From: Candidatus Pullilachnospira intestinigallinarum | Lineage (GTDB): Bacteria; Bacillota; Clostridia; Lachnospirales; Lachnospiraceae | Length of the DNA stretch: 39,796 nucleotides | Assembly (NCBI GenBank): GCA_018711275.1 | Contig: DVIN01000022.1 | Coordinates: 1 to 39,796 of the forward strand | Reading direction: 5' to 3' | Shown: in pieces, positions 1 through 9,150 of the stretch | How positions within the stretch are numbered: the stretch's first letter is position 1 | Layout of the letters: every line of letters begins with the position of its first letter | Notes under the pieces: generated by a model | The model's database searches: none | Seen by the model: the letters and a program-made list of their open reading frames with translations, nothing else | What the model was told of the DNA's origin: nothing | Made by a program: the position numbers and the translations under genes

Positions 1-6
1 CCTCCT
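1..6 (-). promoter_or_regulatory. Ribosome-binding site of a gene beyond the left edge
   Basis: The minus strand reads a perfect AGGAGG ending at base 1, so a minus-strand gene probably starts just outside the window, divergent from the beta-helix gene. On the same strand TTGGCA (48-53) and TAAAAT (27-32) could be its promoter, but the 15-base spacer is short. This is inferred from the motif only. Confidence 0.4.
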
Positions 7-117
7 ATACCATGGTTCTGATACCGATTTTACTCTTATATGTATTTTGCCAACGGTGGATTATGAACGGAGTGGTAACCGGGAGTATTAAATGATTTTA
101 TTTATCGAAACCCTTTC

Positions 118-146
118 TTGTAAAGCATACATAAATACGATAAAAT
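118..146 (+). promoter_or_regulatory. Candidate sigma-A promoter of the beta-helix gene
   Basis: TTGTAA (118-123), a 17-base spacer and TAAAAT (141-146) precede the AGGAGG ribosome-binding site at 173-178. The elements match sigma-A consensus moderately well and the spacing is optimal. Confidence 0.5.
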
Positions 147-186
147 ATATCCAGATTACAGAAAACTCAGACAGGAGGACAAGTGC

Positions 187-2172
187 ATGAAGATCTATGT
201 TGACCAGAATGCCGCCCGCAGCGGTAACGGATCCCGCGAGATGCCCTTTCGCCGGATCAACGATGCCGCCCAGGCGGCCAGGCCCGGCGATGAAGTGCTG
301 GTGGCCCCCGGCGTCTACCGGGAATATGTGAATCCCCGCCATGCCGGAACCGAAGACGCCCGAATCACCTACCGCAGTACGACGCCGCTGGGAGCGGTGA
401 TCACCGGTGCGGAAGCGGTGAAAGACTGGAAACCCTATCAGGGTACCGTATGGTTCTGCCGGATTGACAACTCCATTTTCGGAAATTATAACCCCTACAC
501 CACCTATGTGTACGGCGACTGGTACTTTGCCGGACGCAGCAGGCACACCGGAGCCGTCTATCTCAACGACCGGATGATGTACGAGGCGGAAACCCTGGAG
601 GAATGTATCCGTGGTGACGTCTACGGCTGTTCCTGGGAACCGGAGGCTTCCGTTTACAAATGGTATGCCGAACAGGAAGGCCGCGAGACGGTCATCTACG
701 CCAATTTCCAGGGAAAGAATCCCAACGGGGAGAAGGTGGAGATCAACGTCCGCCGGGAATGTTTCATGCCTTCCGAAACCGGTATCGGTTACATAACCGT
801 CAGCGGTTTTCTCATCACCAAAGCCGCCACCACCTGGGCGCCGCCCGCCGCCTACCAGGACGGCATGATCGGCCCCCACTGGTCCAGAGGATGGATCATC
901 GAAGACTGCGAAATCAGCAACAGCAAATGCGCCGGTATTTCTCTGGGGAAATATCTGGATCCGGACAACGACCATTACTTCACGAGAAAGCATCTGAAAA
1001 GCCCCACCCAGATGGAGCGGGACGCCGTCTGCCGGGGCCAGTACCACGGATGGCTGAAGGAGAAGGTGGGCAGCCACATCATCCGCCGCTGCAATATTCA
1101 CCATTGTGAACAGGGAGGAATCATCGGACGGATGGGCGGCGTGTTCTCCATCATCGAGGACAATCACATCCACCATATCAACAACATGATGGAGCTGGGC
1201 GGCGCGGAGATCGCCGGCATCAAAATGCACGCCGCCATCGATGTGATTTACCGGCGCAATTACATCCACCACTGCACCATGGGAATCTGGTGCGACTGGG
1301 AGGCACAGGGCACCCGCATCACCCAAAACCTGTTCCATGACAATCAAAAACCGCCCTTCGCCAGACAGCTGAAAGGCGGCATGATGAGCCAGGACATTTT
1401 CGTGGAAGTGGGCCATGGCCCCACGCTGATCGACAATAACATTCTGCTCTCCGACGCCTCCCTGCGGATGGCCACCCAGGGCGTCGCCATGGTTCACAAT
1501 CTGATCTGCGGCGCGCTCACCTGTGTGGGAGAAGGCACCGGTCCCCGGTATACGCCCTACCATATTCCTCACCGCACCGAAGTAATGGGATTTATGACCA
1601 TTCTTCACGGAGACGACCGGTTCTACAACAATATCTTCGTGCAGAAATGGCCCTCCGATCCTTTTGTGACCCTGCGCGACAGCTCCGAGGGCACCGATGA
1701 GGAGAACCGGGAAGTGGGCACCCATGTGATGGATGCGTATCCCACCTACGGGGAGTGGATACAGATGTTTGACATGGATACGGACACCCCGGATATGGCA
1801 AAACTGGAACCGGCCCACGGCCACAGACTTCCCGTGTGGGCGAAAGACAACGCCTATTTCAACGGTGCGAAAGCCTGGCGTAAAGAGACCCGCAACCTGG
1901 TGGATACCCGGCATACCGTCACCGTGGAGGTGAAGACCGTGGACGGCCATCCGGTACTGGCCACCGATCTGTACGACCATCTGGGCGATTTTTCCGCAGG
2001 TATGGTCAACAGCGACATCCTGGGATGCGCCTTTGAGCCGGAAGAACGTTTTGAAAATCCGGACGGAACGGATATTGTCTTTGACAGCGATTATTTCGGA
2101 AATCACAGAGGAACCCGGATTCTTCCAGGTCCCTTTGCTTTGGCTGACAGTGTTGGAAAAAAGCTTTTCTGA
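187..2172 (+). CDS. Right-handed parallel beta-helix repeat protein (DUF1565-like)
   Basis: The 661-residue protein opens with a segment (about residues 1-70) typical of DUF1565/pectate-lyase-like beta helices: KIYVDQNA, then PGDEVLVAPGVYRE. The middle (about 240-430) has repeated short strands such as IIEDCEIS, IIRRCNIHHC, IIEDNHIHHI and YRRNYIHHCTMG, spaced like beta-helix coils. These folds usually bind or cleave polysaccharides, but no catalytic set specific to one family could be named. There is no signal peptide, so a cytoplasmic role on imported oligosaccharides is likely. The start is set by AGGAGG eight bases upstream. It ends four bases before the stop codon of the opposing radical SAM gene, with no terminator between them. 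Confidence 0.75.
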   Translation: MKIYVDQNAARSGNGSREMPFRRINDAAQAARPGDEVLVAPGVYREYVNPRHAGTEDARITYRSTTPLGAVITGAEAVKDWKPYQGTVWFCRIDNSIFGNYNPYTTYVYGDWYFAGRSRHTGAVYLNDRMMYEAETLEECIRGDVYGCSWEPEASVYKWYAEQEGRETVIYANFQGKNPNGEKVEINVRRECFMPSETGIGYITVSGFLITKAATTWAPPAAYQDGMIGPHWSRGWIIEDCEISNSKCAGISLGKYLDPDNDHYFTRKHLKSPTQMERDAVCRGQYHGWLKEKVGSHIIRRCNIHHCEQGGIIGRMGGVFSIIEDNHIHHINNMMELGGAEIAGIKMHAAIDVIYRRNYIHHCTMGIWCDWEAQGTRITQNLFHDNQKPPFARQLKGGMMSQDIFVEVGHGPTLIDNNILLSDASLRMATQGVAMVHNLICGALTCVGEGTGPRYTPYHIPHRTEVMGFMTILHGDDRFYNNIFVQKWPSDPFVTLRDSSEGTDEENREVGTHVMDAYPTYGEWIQMFDMDTDTPDMAKLEPAHGHRLPVWAKDNAYFNGAKAWRKETRNLVDTRHTVTVEVKTVDGHPVLATDLYDHLGDFSAGMVNSDILGCAFEPEERFENPDGTDIVFDSDYFGNHRGTRILPGPFALADSVGKKLF

Positions 2173-2176
2173 CAGG

Positions 2177-3535
2177 TTACTCTTTTCCTTTAAATACGTG
2201 ATGTCCCTCACTCCACAGCTTCCGTGCCGTGGGTTCCCAGTCGGCTGCGTATTTCTTACATTTTTCACACAGCTCCCCGGCGGTCTCCGGATCCTGATAA
2301 TCCGTGTTCACTGCTCCGGTTTCCTTCACCAGCCGGGGCAGCCGCTCCGGATTTTCCAGCATCGGGCAGGGCCGCAGATGGTTGCTGTTAAAAGGCTGGT
2401 TGTCATGATATGCCTGGAAAATGGGGCTTCTCAAAGCGTCCAGCAGGGAGCAGTCATGGATATTCACGTTGGAGTAATGGATGAAAACGCAAGGCTCCAC
2501 ATCACCCTTGGCATTGATGTGCAGATATCTTCTTCCTCCGGCGATACATCCGCCCACATACTCTCCGTCATTCTGGAAATCCATGCCGAAGATGGGCTTC
2601 GTCTCCCGGAAGTGACGGATCCGGTGATACATGGCTTCCCTCTGTTCAGGCGTCGGCAGCAGTTCGGTCACCGCGCCTTTGCCCACCGGCATATAGTGAA
2701 AGTACCATACGAAGAGTGCTCCGCTCTCAATCATCATATCGTAAAATGCTTCGCTGCTGACATCTTCAAAGTTCTGGCTGGTATAGCACACAGAGATTCC
2801 AAAGGGCAGCTTATACTCCTTCATCAGATCCATGGCATGGCGCACCTTCTGGTACACGCCGCCTCCGCGCCGCCCGTCGTTGGCCTTCTCAAATCCTTCC
2901 AGGCTGATGGCCGGAACAAAATTCTTTACCCGCAGCATTTCCTGGCAGAACTCCTCATCGATCATGGTTCCGTTGGTGAAGGCCAGAAATTCACAGTCCG
3001 GATGCATCTCACAAATTTTGAAAACGTCCTTTTTGCGTACCGTGGGCTCCCCTCCGGTATAGATATACATATAAGTTCCCAGCTCTTTGCCCTGTTTCAC
3101 AATGGAATCGATATCCTCCAGGCTCAGATTATACTGATGTCCGTATTCCGCCGCCCAGCAGCCGGTGCAGTTCAGGTTGCAGGCTGTGGTGGGATCCAGC
3201 AGGATAGCCCAGGGAATGTTGCAGTTGTATTTCTCCGACATTTCCTCCTGAAGGACGCTTCCTTTCAGGCTGGCATTGGTGATGAAGTTCTGGAAAAATA
3301 CCCGGCGCACCCCCGGATCCAGCTCATACAGACGAAGAATCAGCTGATACCAGTTGTTTTTCTCCTCAATGGCCTTGCGGATGGCATTTCTCTGACCGGT
3401 ATACCAGTCGTCCGGCACCAGCCGGTCCACAAACGCCATCAGTTTGGGAATATTCTCCTCCGGATTTCCCTCCAGATATTTCAGTGCCTGATTTACGGTA
3501 AATGCTGTCATTGCTTCTTTTATGGATTTGCTCAT
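2177..3535 (-). CDS. Radical SAM protein with extra C-terminal cysteines
   Basis: The 452-residue protein carries the radical SAM signature CX3CX2C at Cys119, Cys123 and Cys126, followed by GGEP at 161-164 for SAM binding. The last third has more cysteines (in GGCIAGG, EPCVF, HDCSL, PCPML and ELCEKCK), which suggests a SPASM-like domain holding further iron-sulfur clusters. Such proteins modify peptides, cofactors or lipids by radical chemistry. No precursor-peptide gene was recognised next to it, so the substrate is unknown. The N-terminal 100 residues are helical and unassigned. It lies 24 bases downstream of ftsH on the same strand with an AGGAGG site, so it is probably in that operon. Confidence 0.8.
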   Translation of the reverse strand: MSKSIKEAMTAFTVNQALKYLEGNPEENIPKLMAFVDRLVPDDWYTGQRNAIRKAIEEKNNWYQLILRLYELDPGVRRVFFQNFITNASLKGSVLQEEMSEKYNCNIPWAILLDPTTACNLNCTGCWAAEYGHQYNLSLEDIDSIVKQGKELGTYMYIYTGGEPTVRKKDVFKICEMHPDCEFLAFTNGTMIDEEFCQEMLRVKNFVPAISLEGFEKANDGRRGGGVYQKVRHAMDLMKEYKLPFGISVCYTSQNFEDVSSEAFYDMMIESGALFVWYFHYMPVGKGAVTELLPTPEQREAMYHRIRHFRETKPIFGMDFQNDGEYVGGCIAGGRRYLHINAKGDVEPCVFIHYSNVNIHDCSLLDALRSPIFQAYHDNQPFNSNHLRPCPMLENPERLPRLVKETGAVNTDYQDPETAGELCEKCKKYAADWEPTARKLWSEGHHVFKGKE

Positions 3536-3559
3536 TTGTACATAACCTCCTGCTATCTG

Positions 3560-5374
3560 TTATCCTTCCAGAATTTTCATAAACTCCTCGCCTGTGATGG
3601 TCTCTTTCTCATACAGGTACTTGGCCAGCTCATCCAGTTTGGAACGATTCTCCTCCAGGATCTTCATGGCCCTGGCGTGCTGCTGTTTCACCAGTTCCAC
3701 CACCTGCCGGTCAATCTCTGCCTGAGACTCGGCAGAGCAGGCCAGGGACGTATCCCCGCCCAGATACTGATTGGTCACCGTCTCCATGGCCACCATGTCA
3801 AAATCTTTACTCATACCATACCGGGTAATCATGGCTCTGGCCAGCTTGGTGGCCTGCTCGATATCATTGGAAGCCCCGGTGGATGAGGTCTGAAATACCA
3901 GTTCCTCCGCCGCCCGGCCGCCGGTGAGGGTGGCGATCTTATTCTCCAGCTCTTCCTTCAGCATCAGGTAGTGGTTGCCTTCCTCCACCTGCATGGTATA
4001 GCCCAGGGCGCCGGAAGTTCTGGGCACGATGGTGATCTTCTGCACCGGCGCGGAATGGTTCTGTTTCGCCGCCACCAGCGCATGGCCGATCTCATGGTAT
4101 GCCACAATCCTTTTCTCCTGATCCGTCAGGATCGCGTTTTTCTTCTGGTATCCGGCGATTACCACCTCGATACTCTCTTCCAGATCCGACTGGGTCACAT
4201 ACCTTCTGCCGTCACGCACCGTCCGCAGCGCCGCCTCATTGATGATATTTGCCAGCTCCGCGCCGGAAGCTCCGGAAGCCATCCGGGCAATCTTGTTGAA
4301 ATCCACACTTTCATCCAGCCGTACCTTTTTGGCGTGAACCCTCAGAATTTCCTCCCTGCCCTTCAGATCCGGCAGCTCCACCGGAACTCTCCGGTCAAAT
4401 CTTCCCGGACGGGTCAGGGCCGGATCCAGGGATTCCGGCCGGTTGGTGGCCGCCAGAATAATCACGCCGTTGTTACTCTCAAAGCCGTCCATTTCCGTCA
4501 GCAGCTGATTCAATGTCTGCTCCCGCTCGTCATTGCCTCCGGCCCGGCCGTCACGCTTCTGGCCGATGGCGTCGATCTCATCGATAAACACGATACAGGG
4601 TGCTTTCTCCTTCGCCTGTTTGAACAGATCCCGGACCTTGGATGCGCCCATACCCACAAACATCTCCACAAATTCCGATCCGGACATGGAGAAGAAGGGA
4701 ACGCCCGCCTCGCCTGCCACCGCCTTGGCCAGCATGGTTTTACCGGTTCCGGGAGGGCCCACCAGCAGAATACCCTTGGGCATGTCGGCGCCCACCTCTT
4801 TGTATTTGGACGGATTGTGCAGATAATCCACCACCTCCGTCAGATTTTCCTTCGCCTCATCCTCTCCGGCCACATCGGAAAAGCGGATGCCTTCTGAGGA
4901 TTTCACATAAACCTTGGCGTTGCTCTTTCCCATTCCGAAAATCATGGAATTGGGCCCGCCGGCTTTGCTCATCATTTTCCTGGACATATACTGTCCGATT
5001 CCCACAAAAATCAGGATCGGCAGAATCCAGGAAACCAGGAAAGAAACCACCGGAGACACATGTTCCACTATCTCCCCGGAAAATTTCGCTCCCGAATCAA
5101 ACAGCCTCTGAGTGAGATCCGGGTCATCCATCATTCCTGTTTTATAGATATTGTTGTTCCTGTCAGTAAACAGGATCTGATTTTCCTCCTGATCCACCTG
5201 CACCTCTTCAATCTGCTTGTTTTCTGTCATGGTCATAAAAGTGCCGTAATCCACTTCCTGCACCTGGTTCTGTGCCATCCAGGGCATCAGCAGAAAATTC
5301 ACCAGCAGCAGGATGGCCATCACGATCACATAATAATAGATCAATGGTTTTTTCGGTTTTTTTACTTCCTGCAT
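3560..5374 (-). CDS. ftsH: ATP-dependent zinc metalloprotease FtsH
   Basis: This membrane AAA+ protease degrades misfolded membrane proteins and some soluble regulators. Visible in order: TM segment about 11-32, a short extracytoplasmic domain, TM segment about 109-128, Walker A GPPGTGKT (206-213), Walker B IVFIDEID (261-268), the second region of homology with [11 protein letters not shown] and RPGRFDRR (310-330), and the zinc motif HEIGH (427-431). The length of 604 residues is normal. The gene is 31 bases downstream of a coiled-coil protein and 24 bases upstream of a radical SAM gene on the same strand. Clostridia often carry more than one FtsH, so this may not be the only copy. Confidence 0.95.
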   Translation of the reverse strand: MQEVKKPKKPLIYYYVIVMAILLLVNFLLMPWMAQNQVQEVDYGTFMTMTENKQIEEVQVDQEENQILFTDRNNNIYKTGMMDDPDLTQRLFDSGAKFSGEIVEHVSPVVSFLVSWILPILIFVGIGQYMSRKMMSKAGGPNSMIFGMGKSNAKVYVKSSEGIRFSDVAGEDEAKENLTEVVDYLHNPSKYKEVGADMPKGILLVGPPGTGKTMLAKAVAGEAGVPFFSMSGSEFVEMFVGMGASKVRDLFKQAKEKAPCIVFIDEIDAIGQKRDGRAGGNDEREQTLNQLLTEMDGFESNNGVIILAATNRPESLDPALTRPGRFDRRVPVELPDLKGREEILRVHAKKVRLDESVDFNKIARMASGASGAELANIINEAALRTVRDGRRYVTQSDLEESIEVVIAGYQKKNAILTDQEKRIVAYHEIGHALVAAKQNHSAPVQKITIVPRTSGALGYTMQVEEGNHYLMLKEELENKIATLTGGRAAEELVFQTSSTGASNDIEQATKLARAMITRYGMSKDFDMVAMETVTNQYLGGDTSLACSAESQAEIDRQVVELVKQQHARAMKILEENRSKLDELAKYLYEKETITGEEFMKILEG

Positions 5375-5405
5375 ATTCTATTCACTCCTCCGGTTTTCAT
5401 TATCC

Positions 5406-5855
5406 TTAAATGTTTTTCTCCCGGTTTTCATCCGCTTCCCCTACCTGTCCGTCCAACGCCGTCAGGGCGGCAATCAAAGCCTGCTGCATGGACAAGGTGG
5501 CAAAATCAATGGCAAATTCCGCGTAAAGAGCAGATGCTTCCTGCGCGTCCTCCCCGGATGTGGTATTCTCGCCGTGGAGATCCTCCGCCATCTGTTTCTT
5601 CACAATTTCATCCGTGGCCTTCCGGTACTCCAGCTGCGCTTTCGCCAGCCGCGACACCGCCCGGGACCGGCAGTTCCGGACCCGTTCCTGCAGAAGAAGA
5701 CGTTCCTCTTCATATTCCTCCGCTGTTTTCTGAAGCTCATCCCGGATTCTCTGACGGTTTTCCTGTCCGCAGACACGGATCCTGCTCTGCAGCTTTCCAT
5801 ATTGCTGCTCCAGCTCATACAGCTTAATCGCAAATACTTCCTGCCCTATATTCAT
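5406..5855 (-). CDS. Hypothetical coiled-coil protein
   Basis: I do not recognise this 149-residue protein. It is charged and strongly helical (about residues 8-95 look coiled coil, rich in E, Q, K and R), with an acidic, Ala/Leu-rich C-terminal part and no signal peptide or membrane segment. The start is supported by GGAGG ten bases upstream. It is the first gene of an apparent operon with ftsH and the radical SAM gene. The gene is probably real because of its ribosome-binding site, spacing and codon use like its neighbours. Confidence 0.65.
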   Translation of the reverse strand: MNIGQEVFAIKLYELEQQYGKLQSRIRVCGQENRQRIRDELQKTAEEYEEERLLLQERVRNCRSRAVSRLAKAQLEYRKATDEIVKKQMAEDLHGENTTSGEDAQEASALYAEFAIDFATLSMQQALIAALTALDGQVGEADENREKNI

Positions 5856-6001
5856 GAACCAGGGTCCTCCTTTCCTCTGTTTGGGCGCATGGCCATAAAG
5901 GGATCCTTCAGGGTTTCCTCTGTCTGGCCTTTCTTTTTCCCCCTGAGTCTGTTATACCAGTGTTTTCCCCGGGATGCCATTTTCAATTTTTCAGAAATGT
6001 A

Positions 6002-6076
6002 TTTACACAATTCCCCAAGTGTAAGGATTTTTTACACATTTTGCGATCTGTACAAACACAAACCTTCGGGTGTAAA
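6002..6076. promoter_or_regulatory. Four GTGTAA/TTACAC half-sites upstream of the coiled-coil-ftsH operon
   Basis: TTTACAC (6002-6008), GTGTAAG (6019-6025), TTTACAC (6031-6037) and GTGTAAA (6070-6076) form inverted pairs, for example GTGTAA-N7-TTACAC at 6019-6037. They lie between the TetR terminator and the first gene of the coiled-coil-ftsH operon, where an operator would be expected. The binding protein is unknown; the neighbouring TetR-type regulator is one candidate. Confidence 0.4.
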
Positions 6077-6091
6077 AATGCTTTTCAGCGC

Positions 6092-6134
6092 AAAAAAATA
6101 GCCGTAAGGCTTCCAAAAAAGCTGACGACTATTT
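6092..6134 (-). terminator. Rho-independent terminator of the TetR-type gene
   Basis: On the minus strand AAATAGTCGT pairs with ACGGCTATTT (one G-U pair) and is followed by a run of seven T. It lies 13 bases past the stop codon of the regulator gene. Confidence 0.75.
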
Positions 6135-6146
6135 CCAATCCATCTT

Positions 6147-6692
6147 TTATTTTTCCTTGCTTTCCGGGAAAATCCCGCCTTTCAAAAGCAGCTCCAGCTG
6201 CCTCACCAGCCGTTCCCGACCCAGGTGCGGATCTCCTCCATACCTCAGCAGGGTGCCCACAATCCCGCAGGCATAAAAGTGAAGGCTGATCTCCATATTG
6301 CTGAGGCTGACGTTTAGCTCCGGCTCCTTGTAAGCCGCCAGATCCCCCAGATACGTCACCACGGATTCAATGAGCATCTGCTCAATCTGCTGGCTGTTCC
6401 TGGAATTCAGCAGCCTGTGGATCTCCCTGTGGTGTTCATAGGCAAATGCCACAAACCGTTCCAGCGCCGCCTGAAGCCCATCCGCTTCCATGCTTTCCTG
6501 AAGCAGCTTTTTCGCGGCCCGTTCAAAGGACCACTCCAGAACCTCCATCAGATCATGAAAGTGATAATAGAAGGTCTGGCGGGAAATATGACATTCCTCG
6601 ATCACATTCTTCACTGTTATTTTGTCAATGTCCCCTTTCCGGATCATCTGCGCAAAGGTATCCGCTATAATTGTCTTCATATCTGCCGGCAT
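6147..6692 (-). CDS. TetR/AcrR-family transcriptional regulator
   Basis: The 181-residue protein has a TetR-type DNA-binding N terminus: a first helix (ADTFAQMI), then ITVKNVIEECHISRQTFYYHF, the characteristic helix-turn-helix ending at about residue 45. The remainder is a helical ligand-binding and dimerisation domain, resembling the C-terminal type common in clostridial TetR proteins. No adjacent pump or enzyme gene shows the effector. The gene stands alone, with its own promoter (6792-6820) and terminator. The ATG at 6680 is an alternative start. Confidence 0.85.
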   Translation of the reverse strand: MPADMKTIIADTFAQMIRKGDIDKITVKNVIEECHISRQTFYYHFHDLMEVLEWSFERAAKKLLQESMEADGLQAALERFVAFAYEHHREIHRLLNSRNSQQIEQMLIESVVTYLGDLAAYKEPELNVSLSNMEISLHFYACGIVGTLLRYGGDPHLGRERLVRQLELLLKGGIFPESKEK

Positions 6693-7000
6693 GGTGTCCC
6701 TATCCCTCTCTTTTGCGTTGTCTGAAAATCATCGGTTGCAGTTCCTGTCAGAGAGTTCCTGCAGCTTGCAGGCTGACTTTGGAATGTTAAAATTGTACCA
6801 TTTTCGGGAAAATTCTGCAATGGATTTTCTGTGGGGGATATCTGCCATAGGGCAGACATTTCGGAGGATATGCGGATACGTTCTTCCGGATTTTGCCAAC
6901 CAAAAAGAACCGGCCGGCGAGGAGAATTTCGCGGGTCTTAAACCGCCACTTTTCCCTCATCCGTCCTGTTCTTTTTTCTCATTTTATGCCCTGCCGCGGA
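6693..7000. other. Intergenic region with the TetR gene promoter
   Basis: The 308 bases hold no convincing gene. On the minus strand TTGCAG (6815-6820), a 17-base spacer and an extended -10, TGG-TACAAT (6792-6797), form a good sigma-A promoter for the TetR gene. A short inverted repeat TCTGCC-N4-GGCAGA lies at 6841-6856 upstream of it and might be an operator. No clear terminator was found for the DUF2961 gene that ends at 7001. Confidence 0.5.
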
Positions 7001-8065
7001 TCAGATAATCTCCAGATCATCTCTGCTTCCCAAAACGGAGCCGCTGGGCGCGGGCGTATCCTGATACCAGTAGGCCACCGAAGAAATATCGTCCTGAAGC
7101 GGCAGATACCGGCCTCCGGACCGCCATCCCAATGCCTGGATGGTCACCCGCAGATCTGTATCAAAGTAGATCGGATCATTGATATGCCAGCGATACATAT
7201 TGAATCTCTGCTGGGTCTTATAAGCCCCGTCTGTGGCGGTTATCTTTGAAAGCCCCGCATAGGGAGTGCAGTAAGGACGGTATATTCCATCCACCTCGAA
7301 ATCATAAGAGCCGCAGAAATAATCCTCCGTTCCGGTTCCGCAGATGGTGGGATATTCGCTGTCGCCGTCCATGAAGAATTTTATCTCTCCCTCTCCCCAC
7401 CAGCCATTGTTGTTCACGCCCCAGAACAGGTAAGTTCCCACATACTGGCCCTTTCCTTTCACACCGTCCAGTATGGTGTAATCCTGCTTGTAGGGCAGCG
7501 GATTCGTCCTGCGGAACTGTGCGTGGAAATATCCCATCCCCGGTTCCAGATCCAGCAGCTGGTAATCCACCTGGTAATACACGATCACATCTTCATCCTC
7601 AAGATTCTCCAGAGTCATTTTGCAGTGACGGTAGAAGGGCATATCCCAATAGCAGTTTAATGCCTTTCTCGGATTTACACACACCGCCAGGGAGGTCAGC
7701 TGCTCATACTGCTGCTCGTCCGCGCTGGCGAAAAAGTCTCCCAGCGGAGTTTCCACGGAAGGCTCCTGACAGTCATCCCAGTAAATCCGGAAAACCAGCG
7801 TGCGGTTTTGGGTACTGCTGGTGGTCACCCAGATATGTTTGATCATACCGGGGCCATCCATTTCGGCCATGGTAAATGTCTCTCCCGGGGCGATTTTCAC
7901 GGAAGGTGAAATTTTCCATCCCTTTCCCAGATCCCTGGCACAGGACGCTCCCGTCCCCTCTACGGCCTGTCCGCCTTCTCCCTTCCCGCCGGAAAAGTTT
8001 TCCGGGCTGATGGAACGCGTTTTAATATTTCTCAGTTTACTTAAACTTGTCATATCCCCAATCAT
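7001..8065 (-). CDS. DUF2961 protein, GH172-like glycoside hydrolase
   Basis: The 354-residue protein has features of DUF2961, now classed as GH172 (founding activities on difructose anhydride and arabinofuranosides): an early PGMIKHIWVT segment, and the signature GTGTEDYFCGSYDF preceded by KFFMDGD. The sugar it acts on cannot be read from the sequence. There is no signal peptide, so it should act inside the cell. The ATG at 8065 is chosen because AAGGAG lies seven bases upstream; the open frame runs further upstream but only as a shadow of the lipoprotein gene. It is the last gene of a likely operon with xylulokinase and a lipoprotein, which suggests a role in pentose or pentoside use. Confidence 0.8.
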   Translation of the reverse strand: MIGDMTSLSKLRNIKTRSISPENFSGGKGEGGQAVEGTGASCARDLGKGWKISPSVKIAPGETFTMAEMDGPGMIKHIWVTTSSTQNRTLVFRIYWDDCQEPSVETPLGDFFASADEQQYEQLTSLAVCVNPRKALNCYWDMPFYRHCKMTLENLEDEDVIVYYQVDYQLLDLEPGMGYFHAQFRRTNPLPYKQDYTILDGVKGKGQYVGTYLFWGVNNNGWWGEGEIKFFMDGDSEYPTICGTGTEDYFCGSYDFEVDGIYRPYCTPYAGLSKITATDGAYKTQQRFNMYRWHINDPIYFDTDLRVTIQALGWRSGGRYLPLQDDISSVAYWYQDTPAPSGSVLGSRDDLEII

Positions 8066-8138
8066 ACCTATTCTCCTTTTATCCTGCTCCTGTTTTCCCC
8101 TCCACAGAATCGTTTCCCAGGGCTTCTCTGGGCAAACT

Positions 8139-9062
8139 TTACTGATTATCGCCTTTTTCCGCCTCCGCCGTCGTGCCGAACCCATATTCCACGGTTCCCT
8201 CCGGCCACGTTCCGGTGATCTGATAAATATAACCCGGCTCCGCCGTAAACACGAATCCGTCCTCCGTTTCATCCACCCGCACGGTTTCGCCCTCCGTGAT
8301 GGATTCTCCGTCTGTCCGCTCCGCCTCCAGCTGCTGATCCTCATCCCAGCGCACCACAGCCACCTGATCCGGCTCATAGGTGAACATCATGGTCATCTCC
8401 GTCGCTTCCGTCATCTGCATCCAGGGAAGATCCTCCCACGTCAGCACATGGGAACCGTCGGCAATAGTACCTGTGGTCTCCCCGTTCTCATCGGTGTACG
8501 ACCACTCGTATCCTCCCCGCATACAGGCCGCCGTCACCACTGCCTCCGGCTGCCGGTAAGTGACGGACATCTCCGGCGGCTGGGTGGTATCCGGCTCCGG
8601 GAAGAACTGATCCAGCAATTCCTGATATTTGTCCACATATTCCTGATTCCCCTGCTCCACTCTCACCAGCTTCGTGATGCCGGAATACTGTCCCGGATAC
8701 GAATTTGTCATAATTCCGCTGCCGTAAACGTCCAGCACGTCGCCGCTCTGAAGATCCTCTTTCGCGATACGGTTTCCTTCCTCGTCCACGATTTCATCCG
8801 GAAGCGTACCGGTAAAAGGCGTGCCCTGCTCCAGGGTGACAAACAATTCACCCACATCATTTTTCAGATAAACCGCCCGAAGCGGCTCCTGGGTCTGATC
8901 CGTCTCCTCCTGACCGGTTTCCTCATTATTTCCATTCTCCCGCGCATCAGTCTGGGCTGCCGCAGAGGAGTTCTTCTCCTCCCCGGAATCTGTCTTATTC
9001 TGTCCGCAGCCTGCCACAGCCATCAGCGCCGCAAGTCCACATATCATCATCGCCTTTCTCAT
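8139..9062 (-). CDS. Lipoprotein of unknown function
   Basis: The 307-residue product begins with a short lipoprotein signal ending in the lipobox AVAGC, so Cys19 should be lipidated and the protein anchored outside the membrane. A Ser/Glu/Gln-rich linker follows (about 20-58). The rest is acidic and Gly/Thr/Tyr-rich, probably beta-rich; I do not recognise a family. AGGAGG lies eight bases upstream of the ATG. It sits between the xylulokinase and DUF2961 genes, so it might bind a carbohydrate, but that is inference from position only. Confidence 0.75.
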   Translation of the reverse strand: MRKAMMICGLAALMAVAGCGQNKTDSGEEKNSSAAAQTDARENGNNEETGQEETDQTQEPLRAVYLKNDVGELFVTLEQGTPFTGTLPDEIVDEEGNRIAKEDLQSGDVLDVYGSGIMTNSYPGQYSGITKLVRVEQGNQEYVDKYQELLDQFFPEPDTTQPPEMSVTYRQPEAVVTAACMRGGYEWSYTDENGETTGTIADGSHVLTWEDLPWMQMTEATEMTMMFTYEPDQVAVVRWDEDQQLEAERTDGESITEGETVRVDETEDGFVFTAEPGYIYQITGTWPEGTVEYGFGTTAEAEKGDNQ

Positions 9063-9150
9063 TGTAAGTACCTCCTGTTTCTCTGATCTCTTTATCTTCG
9101 ATTATTTTCCCCGTTTTTCCTCTGTCCATTCGGTTCCGGGATCTCTTCCG

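Noticed and set aside
88-2268. A 726-codon open frame on the minus strand, opposite the beta-helix gene
   Set aside because: No ribosome-binding site, His/Gly/Val-rich composition with no domain, and it mirrors the codon pattern of the real gene, which has an AGGAGG site and family motifs.
2033-3886. A 617-codon plus-strand frame across the radical SAM gene and the end of ftsH
   Set aside because: It crosses two well-supported genes on the other strand and its translation is rich in H, L and P without domains, as expected for a shadow frame.
8066-8377. N-terminal extension of the DUF2961 protein
   Set aside because: The 104 extra residues are Arg/Trp/Ser-rich, overlap the lipoprotein gene, and the ATG at 8065 has its own AAGGAG.
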